The notes beneath the pieces are model-generated. The model saw nothing but the letters and a program-made list of their open reading frames with translations, ran no database searches and was not told the DNA's origin. Both the position numbers and the translations under genes were made by a program. A stretch of 7,845 nt of DNA from Candidatus Iainarchaeum sp. (GTDB lineage Archaea > Iainarchaeota > Iainarchaeia > Iainarchaeales > JAAZKV01): assembly GCA_028690725.1 (NCBI GenBank), contig JAQVAR010000035.1:1-7845 (forward strand), read 5' to 3'. Below are positions 1 through 5,052 of this stretch, piece by piece. Position 1 is the first letter of the stretch. The number at the start of each line of letters is the position of its first letter.

Positions 1-348
1 CATTTTATAATATTTTTTAATTATTTTTTTAGTTGCTGAGGACATTTTAATTTCTTTTCCAGGCAAATAATACTTAATTTTACTGACTTCGCTTTTTGGT
101 CTTGCTTTTCCTTTTGCCTTAATTAAAACTACAGTGTGTAAGTTTGATTTTGATTCATATTGAAAAAGTATTTTTGCATAATAAGGTTCTAGTCCTGTCT
201 CTTCTTTTGTTTCTCTTATTGCTGCTTGAAATCTTGATTCTCCTTTTTTTGGCCCACCACCTGGTAAAAGGTATTGTTTTTTTATTGCTGTTAATAGTAT
301 TCCTTTTTCTGTTTCAATTATTGCTGTTCCTCTTTTTCTTTTCCACAT
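1..348 (-). CDS. Nudix hydrolase, C-terminus cut by window edge
   Basis: Seen: an open frame from ATG at 348 runs 116 codons to base 1 with no stop, so the C-terminus lies outside the window. A complete Nudix box (Gx5Ex7REUxEExGU) is present: G31, E37, R45, E46, E49, E50 and G52, preceded by the loop LLPGGGP at 27-33. Known for the family: these proteins hydrolyse nucleoside diphosphates linked to another moiety, using a divalent metal held by the box glutamates. The substrate cannot be read from sequence; the short N-terminus (MWKRKRGTAII) resembles small MutT-like housecleaning enzymes. The start follows the stop of the upstream membrane gene by 5 bases, and AAGTGAT just ahead is a partial archaeal Shine-Dalgarno, so the two genes are probably one transcript. 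A cytosolic role is likely. The family call is firm, the substrate unknown. Confidence 0.9.
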   Translation of the reverse strand, partial: MWKRKRGTAIIETEKGILLTAIKKQYLLPGGGPKKGESRFQAAIRETKEETGLEPYYAKILFQYESKSNLHTVVLIKAKGKARPKSEVSKIKYYLPGKEIKMSSATKKIIKKYYKM

Positions 349-353
349 ATAAA

Positions 354-785
354 TCACTTCTTTTTTGTTACTAATGAAAATATTAATACAATAATTATTC
401 CAAAAAAGGCTATGCTTGGGTGATAATTAGGATTGTATAATTCTAATAACATAAGCGCGGTGAAGATTCCCAAAATATATGCTCCGTAACGTAAGCCTTT
501 TTTATATGAATTTATTCCACTTAATAAAATTAAAAAGCAAGCTAAAATATATACAAAAATCATAATTTTATTTTGGGATTCAATCAGATTAATGTTTGTT
601 ATTAATTCTCCTGTTGTTGTATAAAATAAAGGTAACAATGAAAGAAAAATAAGTACCAATAATACTAATAAAGATTTTTCATAAATTTTTGGCGAATGAT
701 AACGCATTTGTCTTTTTTTATGAACTTTATGCCAAGTAACTTGCCCTCCACCAAACGTGTCCATCATTTCTTCGTCAATACCCAT
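354..785 (-). CDS. Four-helix integral membrane protein of unknown function
   Basis: 143 residues; I do not recognise the family. The N-terminal 35 residues are hydrophilic and charged (acidic at 4-6, then a basic stretch HKVHKKRQMRYH at 19-30), followed by four hydrophobic segments at about 37-55, 73-91, 100-116 and 124-140, and a KKK tail. By the positive-inside rule the basic N-terminus is probably cytoplasmic; with an even number of helices the C-terminus would be too. The start at 785 is well supported: GGTGA, the archaeal Shine-Dalgarno core, lies 5 bases before the ATG, and later ATG codons (residues 7, 8 and 27) lack one. The gene is followed after 5 bases by the Nudix gene. No catalytic motif is seen. 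It could equally be an accessory membrane subunit or a stand-alone protein. Confidence 0.8.
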   Translation of the reverse strand: MGIDEEMMDTFGGGQVTWHKVHKKRQMRYHSPKIYEKSLLVLLVLIFLSLLPLFYTTTGELITNINLIESQNKIMIFVYILACFLILLSGINSYKKGLRYGAYILGIFTALMLLELYNPNYHPSIAFFGIIIVLIFSLVTKKK

Positions 786-894
786 TTGTTCACCATTTGA
801 TTATTTATTTTATTTTTAACATTTTTTCAAAGTATTCATTAATTTCTTTTTTGCTTTTTATGCATGCTCTTTTTTTAGGAACATACTATTGTCC
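786..894 (-). other. Intergenic gap between LemA and the four-helix protein gene
   Basis: This 109-base gap is AT-rich and holds the GGTGA Shine-Dalgarno for the downstream gene at its low-coordinate end, plus an A/T tract (about 803-820) that could include a weak TATA box. I see no RNA-like fold or terminator. A 26-codon stretch (808-885) is open in one frame, but has no start codon at its head. Confidence 0.5.
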
Positions 895-1500
895 TTAGTT
901 TTCAAATAATTTTTTTGGGTCAAATTGTTCGTGAGATTCTTGGTTTATTGAATTACTTAATTTTAAATAATCCATTTTTTTGAATCCATGAAATTTGGCT
1001 ACAATTAATCTTGGAAATCTTACTACTCTTTCATTGTATTGTTGTGCTACTCTATTGTATCCTAGTCTTGCTTCTCTTAATCTTCGTTCTACTCTTTCAT
1101 CGTTTTTCATTAGTCTTTTGTGTAGTTTGTCTGCTTTTAGGTTAGGATATTTTTCAAATACTGCTTGTATTTTTATGAAAGCATTTTCTATTTTGTTAGC
1201 TTGTTTTACTTTTTCGTTTAATGAAGTGTCTTTTGTCCAACCTGTTCTTGCTTCAATAACATCTTTTAGTGTTTTGTATTCGTGAATATCATATTTTTTT
1301 ACAATATCTGCTAGTGCTTGTAATCTATCAAGTCTTTCTTGCATTAATATGTCTAAATCAGCAAATTTTCTTTCTGCTCTATTAATCCAGTACTGGAATT
1401 TGTTATATATTTTTACCCAATTTTTTGCTAAAACATATATTATTACTAATGCTATTATTCCCACAATTATTGGGATTATTAAACCTAAATCTAGTTCCAT
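895..1500 (-). CDS. lemA: LemA family protein
   Basis: 201 residues, the usual length of the family. Layout seen: one N-terminal membrane helix at 6-25 (LIIPIIVGIIALVIIYVLAK), then a long helical domain. Family hallmarks are the YNKFQYWINRAERKFADLDILMQ stretch at 32-54 (written in two parts: YNKFQYWINRAE, then RKFADLDILMQ), the KYDIHEYKTLKDVIEAR region at 69-85, and near the C-terminus REARLGYNRVAQQYN (142-156) followed by FPRLIVAKFHGF (162-173). Known: LemA proteins are membrane-anchored with a helical bundle outside or at the membrane; their biochemical role remains unclear. GGGGGC lies 8 bases before the ATG as Shine-Dalgarno. The gene starts 13 bases after the DUF2683-like gene stops, so the two form an operon. 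The length is intact and no residues seem missing. Confidence 0.92.
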   Translation of the reverse strand: MELDLGLIIPIIVGIIALVIIYVLAKNWVKIYNKFQYWINRAERKFADLDILMQERLDRLQALADIVKKYDIHEYKTLKDVIEARTGWTKDTSLNEKVKQANKIENAFIKIQAVFEKYPNLKADKLHKRLMKNDERVERRLREARLGYNRVAQQYNERVVRFPRLIVAKFHGFKKMDYLKLSNSINQESHEQFDPKKLFEN

Positions 1501-1513
1501 TCAAATTGCCCCC

Positions 1514-1684
1514 TTATAATTTGAAATAATCTTTCTCCTTTATTTTACTTGGCGTTATTTTTGCTTCAAAATAAGTAACCATTTGTTTAATGGCTTCTTG
1601 TTTAGTTTTCATTTTGTTAGTTAGTTTGTATATTTCTACTATTCTATCTTCTTCTTCTGACAAGTCAATTTGAATCTTAACCAT
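1514..1684 (-). CDS. Small DUF2683-like protein (56 aa), candidate ribbon-helix-helix type
   Basis: I start the protein at ATG 1684 (MVKIQIDLSEEEDRIVEIYK), not at the in-frame ATG 1714. GGTG lies 4 bases before ATG 1684, and a TATA box at 1714-1723 places the transcript start near 1693, so the longer form would begin inside the promoter. Seen: a short beta-type N-terminus (VKIQIDL), two amphipathic helices (about 9-22 and 26-41) around a KMKTKQEAI turn, and a basic tail. Recalled, not searched: this resembles the small archaeal DUF2683 family, whose strand-helix-helix pattern looks like ribbon-helix-helix DNA-binding proteins. The gene leads an operon with LemA 13 bases downstream. A palindrome overlapping the predicted transcript start could be its own operator. 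Function unproven. Confidence 0.75.
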   Translation of the reverse strand: MVKIQIDLSEEEDRIVEIYKLTNKMKTKQEAIKQMVTYFEAKITPSKIKEKDYFKL

Positions 1685-1709
1685 ATAACACCATATATGT
1701 TGGTGATAT
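1685..1709. promoter_or_regulatory. Imperfect palindrome over the DUF2683/LemA transcript start
   Basis: Two 9-base arms, ATAACACCA (1685-1693) and TGGTGATAT (1701-1709), are inverted copies with one mismatch, separated by 7 bases. They lie directly between the TATA box and the start codon at 1684, and the inner arms contain the GGTG used as Shine-Dalgarno on the minus strand. This position suits a repressor operator; if transcription starts farther upstream, an RNA hairpin could also hide the ribosome site. Confidence 0.45.
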
Positions 1710-1713
1710 AACA

Positions 1714-1723
1714 TTATTTAAAT
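1714..1723 (-). promoter_or_regulatory. TATA box of the DUF2683-lemA operon
   Basis: Minus-strand ATTTAAATAA matches the archaeal TATA consensus. Its centre is about 25 bases before 1693, leaving a short leader with GGTG before ATG 1684. Confidence 0.55.
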
Positions 1724-1782
1724 GTTTCTATACTAAATAAAATTATAAAAATATAATAAATAAAAAAACTTAATTATAAAGA

Positions 1783-2268
1783 TTAAAATAGAAAAATGAA
1801 ATATAATAATAAATAAAAAAAGAATATTAAACAAATTAATAAAATTGATACGCATGCTGAATAAAGAAGCTCGTTTTTCTCAGAAAATAGTTTTTGTTTC
1901 AAGTTAATTGTAGTAGTTGCGCCTAAAAAAGAAAACAAACTCATTATTAAAATAAGTTTTGCAAATAAAGGGTCATATTGAAAAAAAGAACTTCCAAGAG
2001 TTAAAAAAGCCGCGCTTATAAAAAATAATATTGTGCCTAAATTAGTTATCTTTTCTTTATTCATTTTATTTTTTCTATTATTTCTTATTGCATCGAATCC
2101 GATTATTAGTGAAATGAGGAGTGTCCAAGAAAAATAGAGAATTATGATTGTGTTTACGTCTGTTATTTTTGAATTTTTAATCAATTCAACAAATATTATT
2201 CCTAATAATACAATAATTAATTGAAAAATAAAAATTACTGCATTAGTATGAGTTAGTTTTATGTCCAT
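1783..2268 (-). CDS. Five-helix membrane protein of unknown function
   Basis: 161 residues, not recognised. Five hydrophobic segments are seen at about 10-30, 39-59, 76-95, 101-119 and 135-160. The loop between helices 2 and 3 is strongly basic (residues 62-73, RNNRKNKMNKEK) and probably cytoplasmic. The last helix is nearly pure Leu/Phe/Ile/Tyr and runs to the C-terminus. There is no Shine-Dalgarno before ATG 2268; instead TTTAAAATA lies about 23-25 bases upstream, the spacing of a leaderless archaeal transcript, which supports this start. It stands alone: 68 bases separate its end from the DUF2683 operon promoter region, and a terminator hairpin lies upstream of its promoter. No motif points to transport or catalysis. 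Confidence 0.75.
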   Translation of the reverse strand: MDIKLTHTNAVIFIFQLIIVLLGIIFVELIKNSKITDVNTIIILYFSWTLLISLIIGFDAIRNNRKNKMNKEKITNLGTILFFISAAFLTLGSSFFQYDPLFAKLILIMSLFSFLGATTTINLKQKLFSEKNELLYSACVSILLICLIFFFYLLLYFIFLF

Positions 2269-2286
2269 TTATTAATTAATATCTAT

Positions 2287-2295
2287 TATTTTAAA
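2287..2295 (-). promoter_or_regulatory. TATA box, leaderless promoter of the five-helix protein gene
   Basis: Minus-strand TTTAAAATA is centred about 23 bases before ATG 2268 with no Shine-Dalgarno between, as expected for a leaderless mRNA. Confidence 0.45.
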
Positions 2296-2319
2296 TTAAA
2301 AACTTTTCTATTAGATGGT

Positions 2320-2357
2320 TATAAAAAATTATAATTGAGTGAATAATTCACTCAATT
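2320..2357 (-). terminator. Intrinsic-type terminator of the DUF4352 lipoprotein gene
   Basis: A perfect palindrome at 2333-2357 (arm AATTGAGTGAAT around one central base) includes the TGA stop codon of the lipoprotein gene. On the minus strand it is followed within 5 bases by TTTTTT. The hairpin plus T-run fits transcription termination for the minus-strand unit. Confidence 0.65.
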
Positions 2358-2876
2358 TAAATTTACTGTTACTTCTTGTGAGAACATATTTGGTTTTATT
2401 TTTAGTTTTCCAGTTGTTTCTTCTGGCATTTCAAAAACTATCATTCCAGTTTTTGATAATCCTGCTTGTATTGTTTCTATTATTGAGAATGTTTCAAAAC
2501 CTGATTGCTTTGCGTACATGCTTGCTGTTGAATCTGGCTTGTATGTTCTTCCTTTAGAATCTATTATTTGTATGTCGTTTGATATTGTTACTGTTTTTTC
2601 TGAGTTTGAATTATTTTTTATGTTTAATTCTATTAGGTAAAACATTGCTCCTTCTGAAGCTTCTTTGTATAAGTATTCGCTTCCAAGTGCATATATTTCA
2701 TCAAAAGATATTACTTTGAATTCTAAGTTATCTGCTGTGAAAGATTCTCCAATTGCATATTCTTGTGCTTGTTGTGTTTGTGTATTAGGATTATTTGTTG
2801 TATTTTCTGAACTTGTACATCCAAATAATAATAATCCACTTAACAATATTATTGTTATTAAAATTATTTTATTCAT
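2352..2876 (-). CDS. Secreted lipoprotein with DUF4352-like domain
   Basis: 174 residues. Seen: a basic start (MNK), a hydrophobic stretch 4-18, and a lipobox LLFGC with Cys20 as the predicted lipidated residue, followed by a Ser/Asn/Thr/Gln-rich linker (21-38). From about 39 the protein has the DUF4352 pattern: YAIGESFTADNLEFKVISF, then an AMFYLIELNIKNNS strand pair (77-90), a D-S-K-G-R-TY turn (106-112) and a closing strand region (143-173). Known: such domains are immunoglobulin-like beta sandwiches on cell-surface lipoproteins; the ligand is usually unknown. AGGAGATGAT, 5 bases before the ATG, is one of the strongest Shine-Dalgarno sequences here. It lies 29 bases after the small membrane protein gene, so the two are probably co-transcribed, and a terminator overlaps its stop codon. 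Confidence 0.88.
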   Translation of the reverse strand: MNKIILITIILLSGLLLFGCTSSENTTNNPNTQTQQAQEYAIGESFTADNLEFKVISFDEIYALGSEYLYKEASEGAMFYLIELNIKNNSNSEKTVTISNDIQIIDSKGRTYKPDSTASMYAKQSGFETFSIIETIQAGLSKTGMIVFEMPEETTGKLKIKPNMFSQEVTVNLN

Positions 2877-2905
2877 TTTAAATCATCTCCTAAAAATTAA
2901 CTTTT

Positions 2906-3154
2906 TTACCAGTAAAAGATTCCTGCTATTGCGATGAATATTATTGCAACTGCAATTCTTGCTCCTCTTGTTAGTGGGGTTGGGTTATTTTTTGTTAGTG
3001 TGTTAAATACAATTGGAGTTATTAGTATTGCTGCCATTAAGTAAAATAAAGAAGTTAAATATTTTCCACTAAAAAAAGAACTTATTGTAACGATAAATAG
3101 TAATATTCCAACAAAGTATCCACCAATTTTCCAACCGGTTATTTTTGTATCTAT
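2906..3154 (-). CDS. Small membrane protein (82 aa) with apparent ATA start codon
   Basis: An open frame of 82 codons ends in TAA at 2906. It begins with ATA GAT ACA AAA (I/M-DTKITGWKIGGYF) directly after an in-frame TAA (3155-3157). No ATG, GTG or TTG is in frame before Met40. GGTGAT (3158-3163) sits 3-4 bases ahead of the ATA, a textbook archaeal Shine-Dalgarno position, so translation probably starts at ATA or the ATG was lost. Hydrophobic segments at about 10-27, 35-52 and 65-80, with a charged hinge NTLTKNNPTPLTRGAR between the last two. The pattern (two short helices, a Pro-rich linker, then a helix after SRG/TRG-like residues) resembles small archaeal membrane proteins often found near DUF4352 genes; this is recollection. 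It leads the lipoprotein operon. The reading frame is clearly coding; only the start is abnormal. Confidence 0.72.
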   Translation of the reverse strand: MDTKITGWKIGGYFVGILLFIVTISSFFSGKYLTSLFYLMAAILITPIVFNTLTKNNPTPLTRGARIAVAIIFIAIAGIFYW

Positions 3155-3190
3155 TTAATCACCTTTTATATTAAAATTTGTTTGCAAAAT

Positions 3191-3200
3191 CCTTTTAAAT
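3191..3200 (-). promoter_or_regulatory. TATA box of the membrane-protein/lipoprotein operon
   Basis: Minus-strand ATTTAAAAGG puts a transcript start near 3170, leaving a 15-base leader that contains GGTGAT before the ATA start at 3154. An alternative box, TTTTAATATAAAA (3164-3176), would start the transcript at or after the ATA and is less suitable. Confidence 0.45.
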
Positions 3201-3205
3201 ATTGG

Positions 3206-3232
3206 TAACTCAAATGGTAATACATTGAGTTA
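3206..3232. promoter_or_regulatory. 8-bp inverted repeat, candidate operator of the winged-helix gene
   Basis: TAACTCAA (3206-3213) and TTGAGTTA (3225-3232) are perfect inverted copies with an 11-base spacer, so the half-site centres are about two helical turns apart (19 bases). The right arm overlaps the TATA box before the winged-helix gene, and the left arm is 6 bases from the TATA box of the divergent operon. This geometry fits a dimeric winged-helix repressor acting on one or both promoters. Confidence 0.5.
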
Positions 3233-3238
3233 TATTTG
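3229..3238 (+). promoter_or_regulatory. TATA box, leaderless promoter of the winged-helix gene
   Basis: GTTATATTTG is centred about 24 bases before ATG 3257, and no Shine-Dalgarno lies in between. This supports the ATG over the in-frame TTG at 3236. Confidence 0.5.
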
Positions 3239-3256
3239 GTAATAAACAATAATCTA

Positions 3257-3520
3257 ATGAAAGAAACGGAAGACTTAGCATATGTATTAAGAGGAAAAAA
3301 TAGGATAAAGGTATTAAAAGCACTAAATGAAAAAAAACTAATATCAAAACAAATAGAAAAAGAAACTGGTATGTATAAGTCTCATGTTAGTAGAACATTA
3401 AAAGAACTTTTAGAAAGAAAGCTAATAACTTGTATAAATCAAAAAGATAGGAGTTTTAAATTTTATAAATTAACTAGTATGGGGACAAAATTAATTAATA
3501 GTTTGAATAAAATGGTTTAG
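3257..3520 (+). CDS. Winged helix-turn-helix transcriptional regulator (ArsR/MarR-like)
   Basis: 87 residues from ATG 3257; an in-frame TTG at 3236 would add 7 but falls inside the predicted TATA box. Seen: helix 1 with RGKNRIKVLKALNEK (12-26), helix 2 ISKQIEKETGM (29-39), recognition helix YKSHVSRTLKELLERKLI (40-57), then a two-stranded wing CINQKDRSFKFYKLT (59-73) and a short final helix. This matches archaeal ArsR/MarR-like proteins that bind DNA as dimers. No metal-binding Cys cluster (one Cys at 59), so a metal sensor is unlikely. It is divergent from the small membrane/lipoprotein operon and 47 bases upstream of the HEPN-like gene. The inverted repeat at its promoter suggests self-control. 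The fold is secure; the signal and the target genes are not. Confidence 0.85.
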   Translation: MKETEDLAYVLRGKNRIKVLKALNEKKLISKQIEKETGMYKSHVSRTLKELLERKLITCINQKDRSFKFYKLTSMGTKLINSLNKMV

Positions 3521-3537
3521 ATATTAAAACAAAAATA

Positions 3538-3560
3538 GTTTAAATGTATTATTTACATTT
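3538..3560 (+). promoter_or_regulatory. TATA box and 7-bp palindrome upstream of the HEPN-like gene
   Basis: GTTTAAAT (3538-3545) is centred 26 bases before ATG 3568. Overlapping it, AAATGTA (3542-3548) and TACATTT (3554-3560) form a perfect inverted repeat with a 5-base spacer. A protein bound there would cover the TATA box, so a regulatory site is plausible. Simple AT-rich chance is not excluded. Confidence 0.4.
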
Positions 3561-3567
3561 TATTTTT

Positions 3568-4476
3568 ATGGGGGACATAAATATTTCTAAAGAATTAATT
3601 AGTTTTTTGGAATATGTGGATAATAATATAATTTCTGGAGATTATAAATTATCAAAGAAAATTGAAACTGAATTTTTTGATAGAGTTGATATTATTGAAA
3701 GTATAATATACAAATTCAATTGTGTGTATTATTTTAATACTCAAATAATATCGTCAAGTAATCAAATAAAAGAAATTTTAACTAAAAAGGTATCTGGTTC
3801 TTATTCAAAAGGTAAATCAACCGAATTAGTTATCACTGCGCAAGTTAATTCAACATATTTAAATATTCATTTTGATTCATTAATATTTCATTTGGCAAGT
3901 TTATTTGATGTTTATGCCAAATTAATAAATTATTTTTATTATAAATGTAGTTCAAAAACAATTAACAAATTAGTAAGTAGTTTAAATGATAATTATGAAG
4001 AATCACTAATAACAAAATTGTTTAACATCTGTTGGAGTGATTGGGTAGAAATAATATATGATTATAGAGCTACAATTTATCATAAAAGATTAATAAAATT
4101 AGGTGACAAATATGAGATAACTATTGATTCATTAGGTAATATTAGTGGAAAATGTTTTGATATCCCTTGCGGGCTTTATGAAAAATTTCCTAACTCAAAA
4201 ACTAATGATGTAGTTGAATTCTCAAAAAAAATAATTATGCTTACTGAAAAGTTAATATTATATTCTATAGAAATTATTAAATATGAAATTTTTAAAGAAG
4301 AAATAAAACCATTATTTTTAGGGGGTGTGTTAATGAATAATAATGAACTTTTTGTTTTTGAGAATGGAAAAGTTTTGTCATTAGAACAATTGAATAAAAA
4401 TTTTGAAATATTGTTTAAAGAAATTGAAGAATTAAAAATTGAACTGGCAAAATTAAAAAATCAGAAGATTAATTAA
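3568..4476 (+). CDS. HEPN-like protein with C-terminal coiled coil, uncharacterised
   Basis: 302 residues from ATG 3568. The in-frame ATG 3544 lies within the TATA box, while 3568 is 26 bases from it, so a leaderless start fits. Seen: mostly helical, with a hydrophobic helix (about 100-126, IHFDSLIFHLASLFDVYAKL), a tryptophan-bearing helix (W156, W159) and DYRATIYH, an Rx4H motif with R167 and H172. This order (long helix, then W, then DYR....H) resembles Cthe_2314-like HEPN domains, where Arg and His cut RNA; that link is inferred from pattern only. The end (about 270-302) is a likely coiled coil rich in E, K and L. A strong Shine-Dalgarno and ATG inside the gene (4321-4335) may give a second product. 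The gene is convergent with the PIN-ImmA pair, 18 bases apart. It could be a toxin, a defence effector or a non-catalytic scaffold. Confidence 0.7.
   Translation: MGDINISKELISFLEYVDNNIISGDYKLSKKIETEFFDRVDIIESIIYKFNCVYYFNTQIISSSNQIKEILTKKVSGSYSKGKSTELVITAQVNSTYLNIHFDSLIFHLASLFDVYAKLINYFYYKCSSKTINKLVSSLNDNYEESLITKLFNICWSDWVEIIYDYRATIYHKRLIKLGDKYEITIDSLGNISGKCFDIPCGLYEKFPNSKTNDVVEFSKKIIMLTEKLILYSIEIIKYEIFKEEIKPLFLGGVLMNNNELFVFENGKVLSLEQLNKNFEILFKEIEELKIELAKLKNQKIN
4333..4476 (+). CDS. Possible internal translation product: 47-residue coiled-coil C-terminus
   Basis: Within the HEPN-like gene, in the same frame, AGGGGGTG (4320-4327) stands 5 bases before ATG 4333. This is a better ribosome site than the parent gene has, since the parent appears leaderless. 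The product would start MNNNELFVFENGKVLSLEQL and end in a charged heptad-like helix (EILFKEIEELKIELAKLKNQ). It could bind the full-length protein through the coiled coil, or just reflect a GGG-GGT-GTG (Gly-Gly-Val) codon run. Expression is unproven. Confidence 0.3.
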   Translation: MNNNELFVFENGKVLSLEQLNKNFEILFKEIEELKIELAKLKNQKIN

Positions 4477-4494
4477 AATAAATTCGCTGTCAAA

Positions 4495-5052
4495 TTAGGC
4501 TATATTTAGTGAAAAATTTAATTCATCTTTGTAAAAATTAAATAATATTTTTGGGATATTTTGATATTCAATATTTTCTTTTTCACACAACTCTGGCAAT
4601 TTTGGAAGAATTTTTCCATCATCTCTTTTGCTTTCTTCAGTAACAAGTATATTATCCACGTTTTGATTTTTCAAATTTGCTGAATATGCAAGTAAATAAA
4701 TATCGGCTATTGGCCCAAAGGCATATTTGTCAAGTTCTATAGTTTGTTTATTTGAATCCATTTTATTTAATATATCATTTCTTTTATTATCATCAATTAT
4801 TTGTTCTACATTATTAAAGAGATTTTTAGTATCTATTATATATTTACTAATTTTTATACTTAATTTATAGCGAGTCCAATTTGGAAGTTCTTCCCAAACT
4901 TTATCAATTATAATTATCTCGCCAGATTCAACTTTTTTTACAAAAAAATTTAATAATCCTTGAAATATTTCTTGATTATCTGATTTAAATAAATAAAATT
5001 TAAAAAAATCTCTTATACTGCAAGTATCAATAATTAATTTTTTGTTTGTCAC
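4495..5052 (-). CDS. DUF4411-like PIN-domain ribonuclease, probable toxin
   Basis: 185 residues. Acidic residues in PIN order are seen: D9 in LIIDTCS, E54/E55 in VWEELPNW, D117 in GPIADIYLLAYSA, and the late cluster ILVTEESKRDDGK (E139, E140, D144, D145), followed by the LPKLPELCEKENI end typical of the DUF4411 branch. Known: PIN proteins are Mg-dependent RNases, common as toxins. The start is GTG at 5052, within AGGTGA, overlapping the ImmA stop by 4 bases (GTGA). An in-frame TAG at 5053-5055 rules out an earlier start, so translation probably depends on ribosomes finishing the ImmA gene; a partial Shine-Dalgarno (AAGTGAT) lies 7 bases ahead. DUF4411 genes next to Xre/ImmA-IrrE genes are a recurrent pairing that I recall. 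Function as a toxin is inferred. Confidence 0.85.
   Translation of the reverse strand: MTNKKLIIDTCSIRDFFKFYLFKSDNQEIFQGLLNFFVKKVESGEIIIIDKVWEELPNWTRYKLSIKISKYIIDTKNLFNNVEQIIDDNKRNDILNKMDSNKQTIELDKYAFGPIADIYLLAYSANLKNQNVDNILVTEESKRDDGKILPKLPELCEKENIEYQNIPKILFNFYKDELNFSLNIA

Noticed and set aside
144..374. Plus-strand open frame of 76 codons, very Leu/Phe-rich.
   Set aside because: It is antisense to the Nudix gene, which carries a complete Nudix box; the hydrophobic look comes from reading A-rich codons backwards.
808..885. A 26-codon open stretch on the minus strand between LemA and the four-helix protein, reading ...VPKKRACIKSKKEINEYF... toward a TAA at 805.
   Set aside because: It has no ATG, GTG or TTG near its head (it opens TAT GTT CCT after TAG) and is too short to separate from chance in AT-rich sequence.
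995..1285. Plus-strand open frame of 96 codons.
   Set aside because: Antisense shadow of LemA, whose family signatures are clear on the other strand.
2665..2937. Plus-strand open frame of 90 codons spanning the lipoprotein gene start.
   Set aside because: Antisense to the lipobox and Shine-Dalgarno of the lipoprotein gene; no supporting start signal.
2333..3232. The sequence TTGAGT/ACTCAA occurs both in the terminator palindrome (2333-2357) and in the operator candidate (3206-3232), suggesting one regulator for both.
   Set aside because: The half-sites face opposite ways and differ in spacing, and the first has a better explanation as a terminator.
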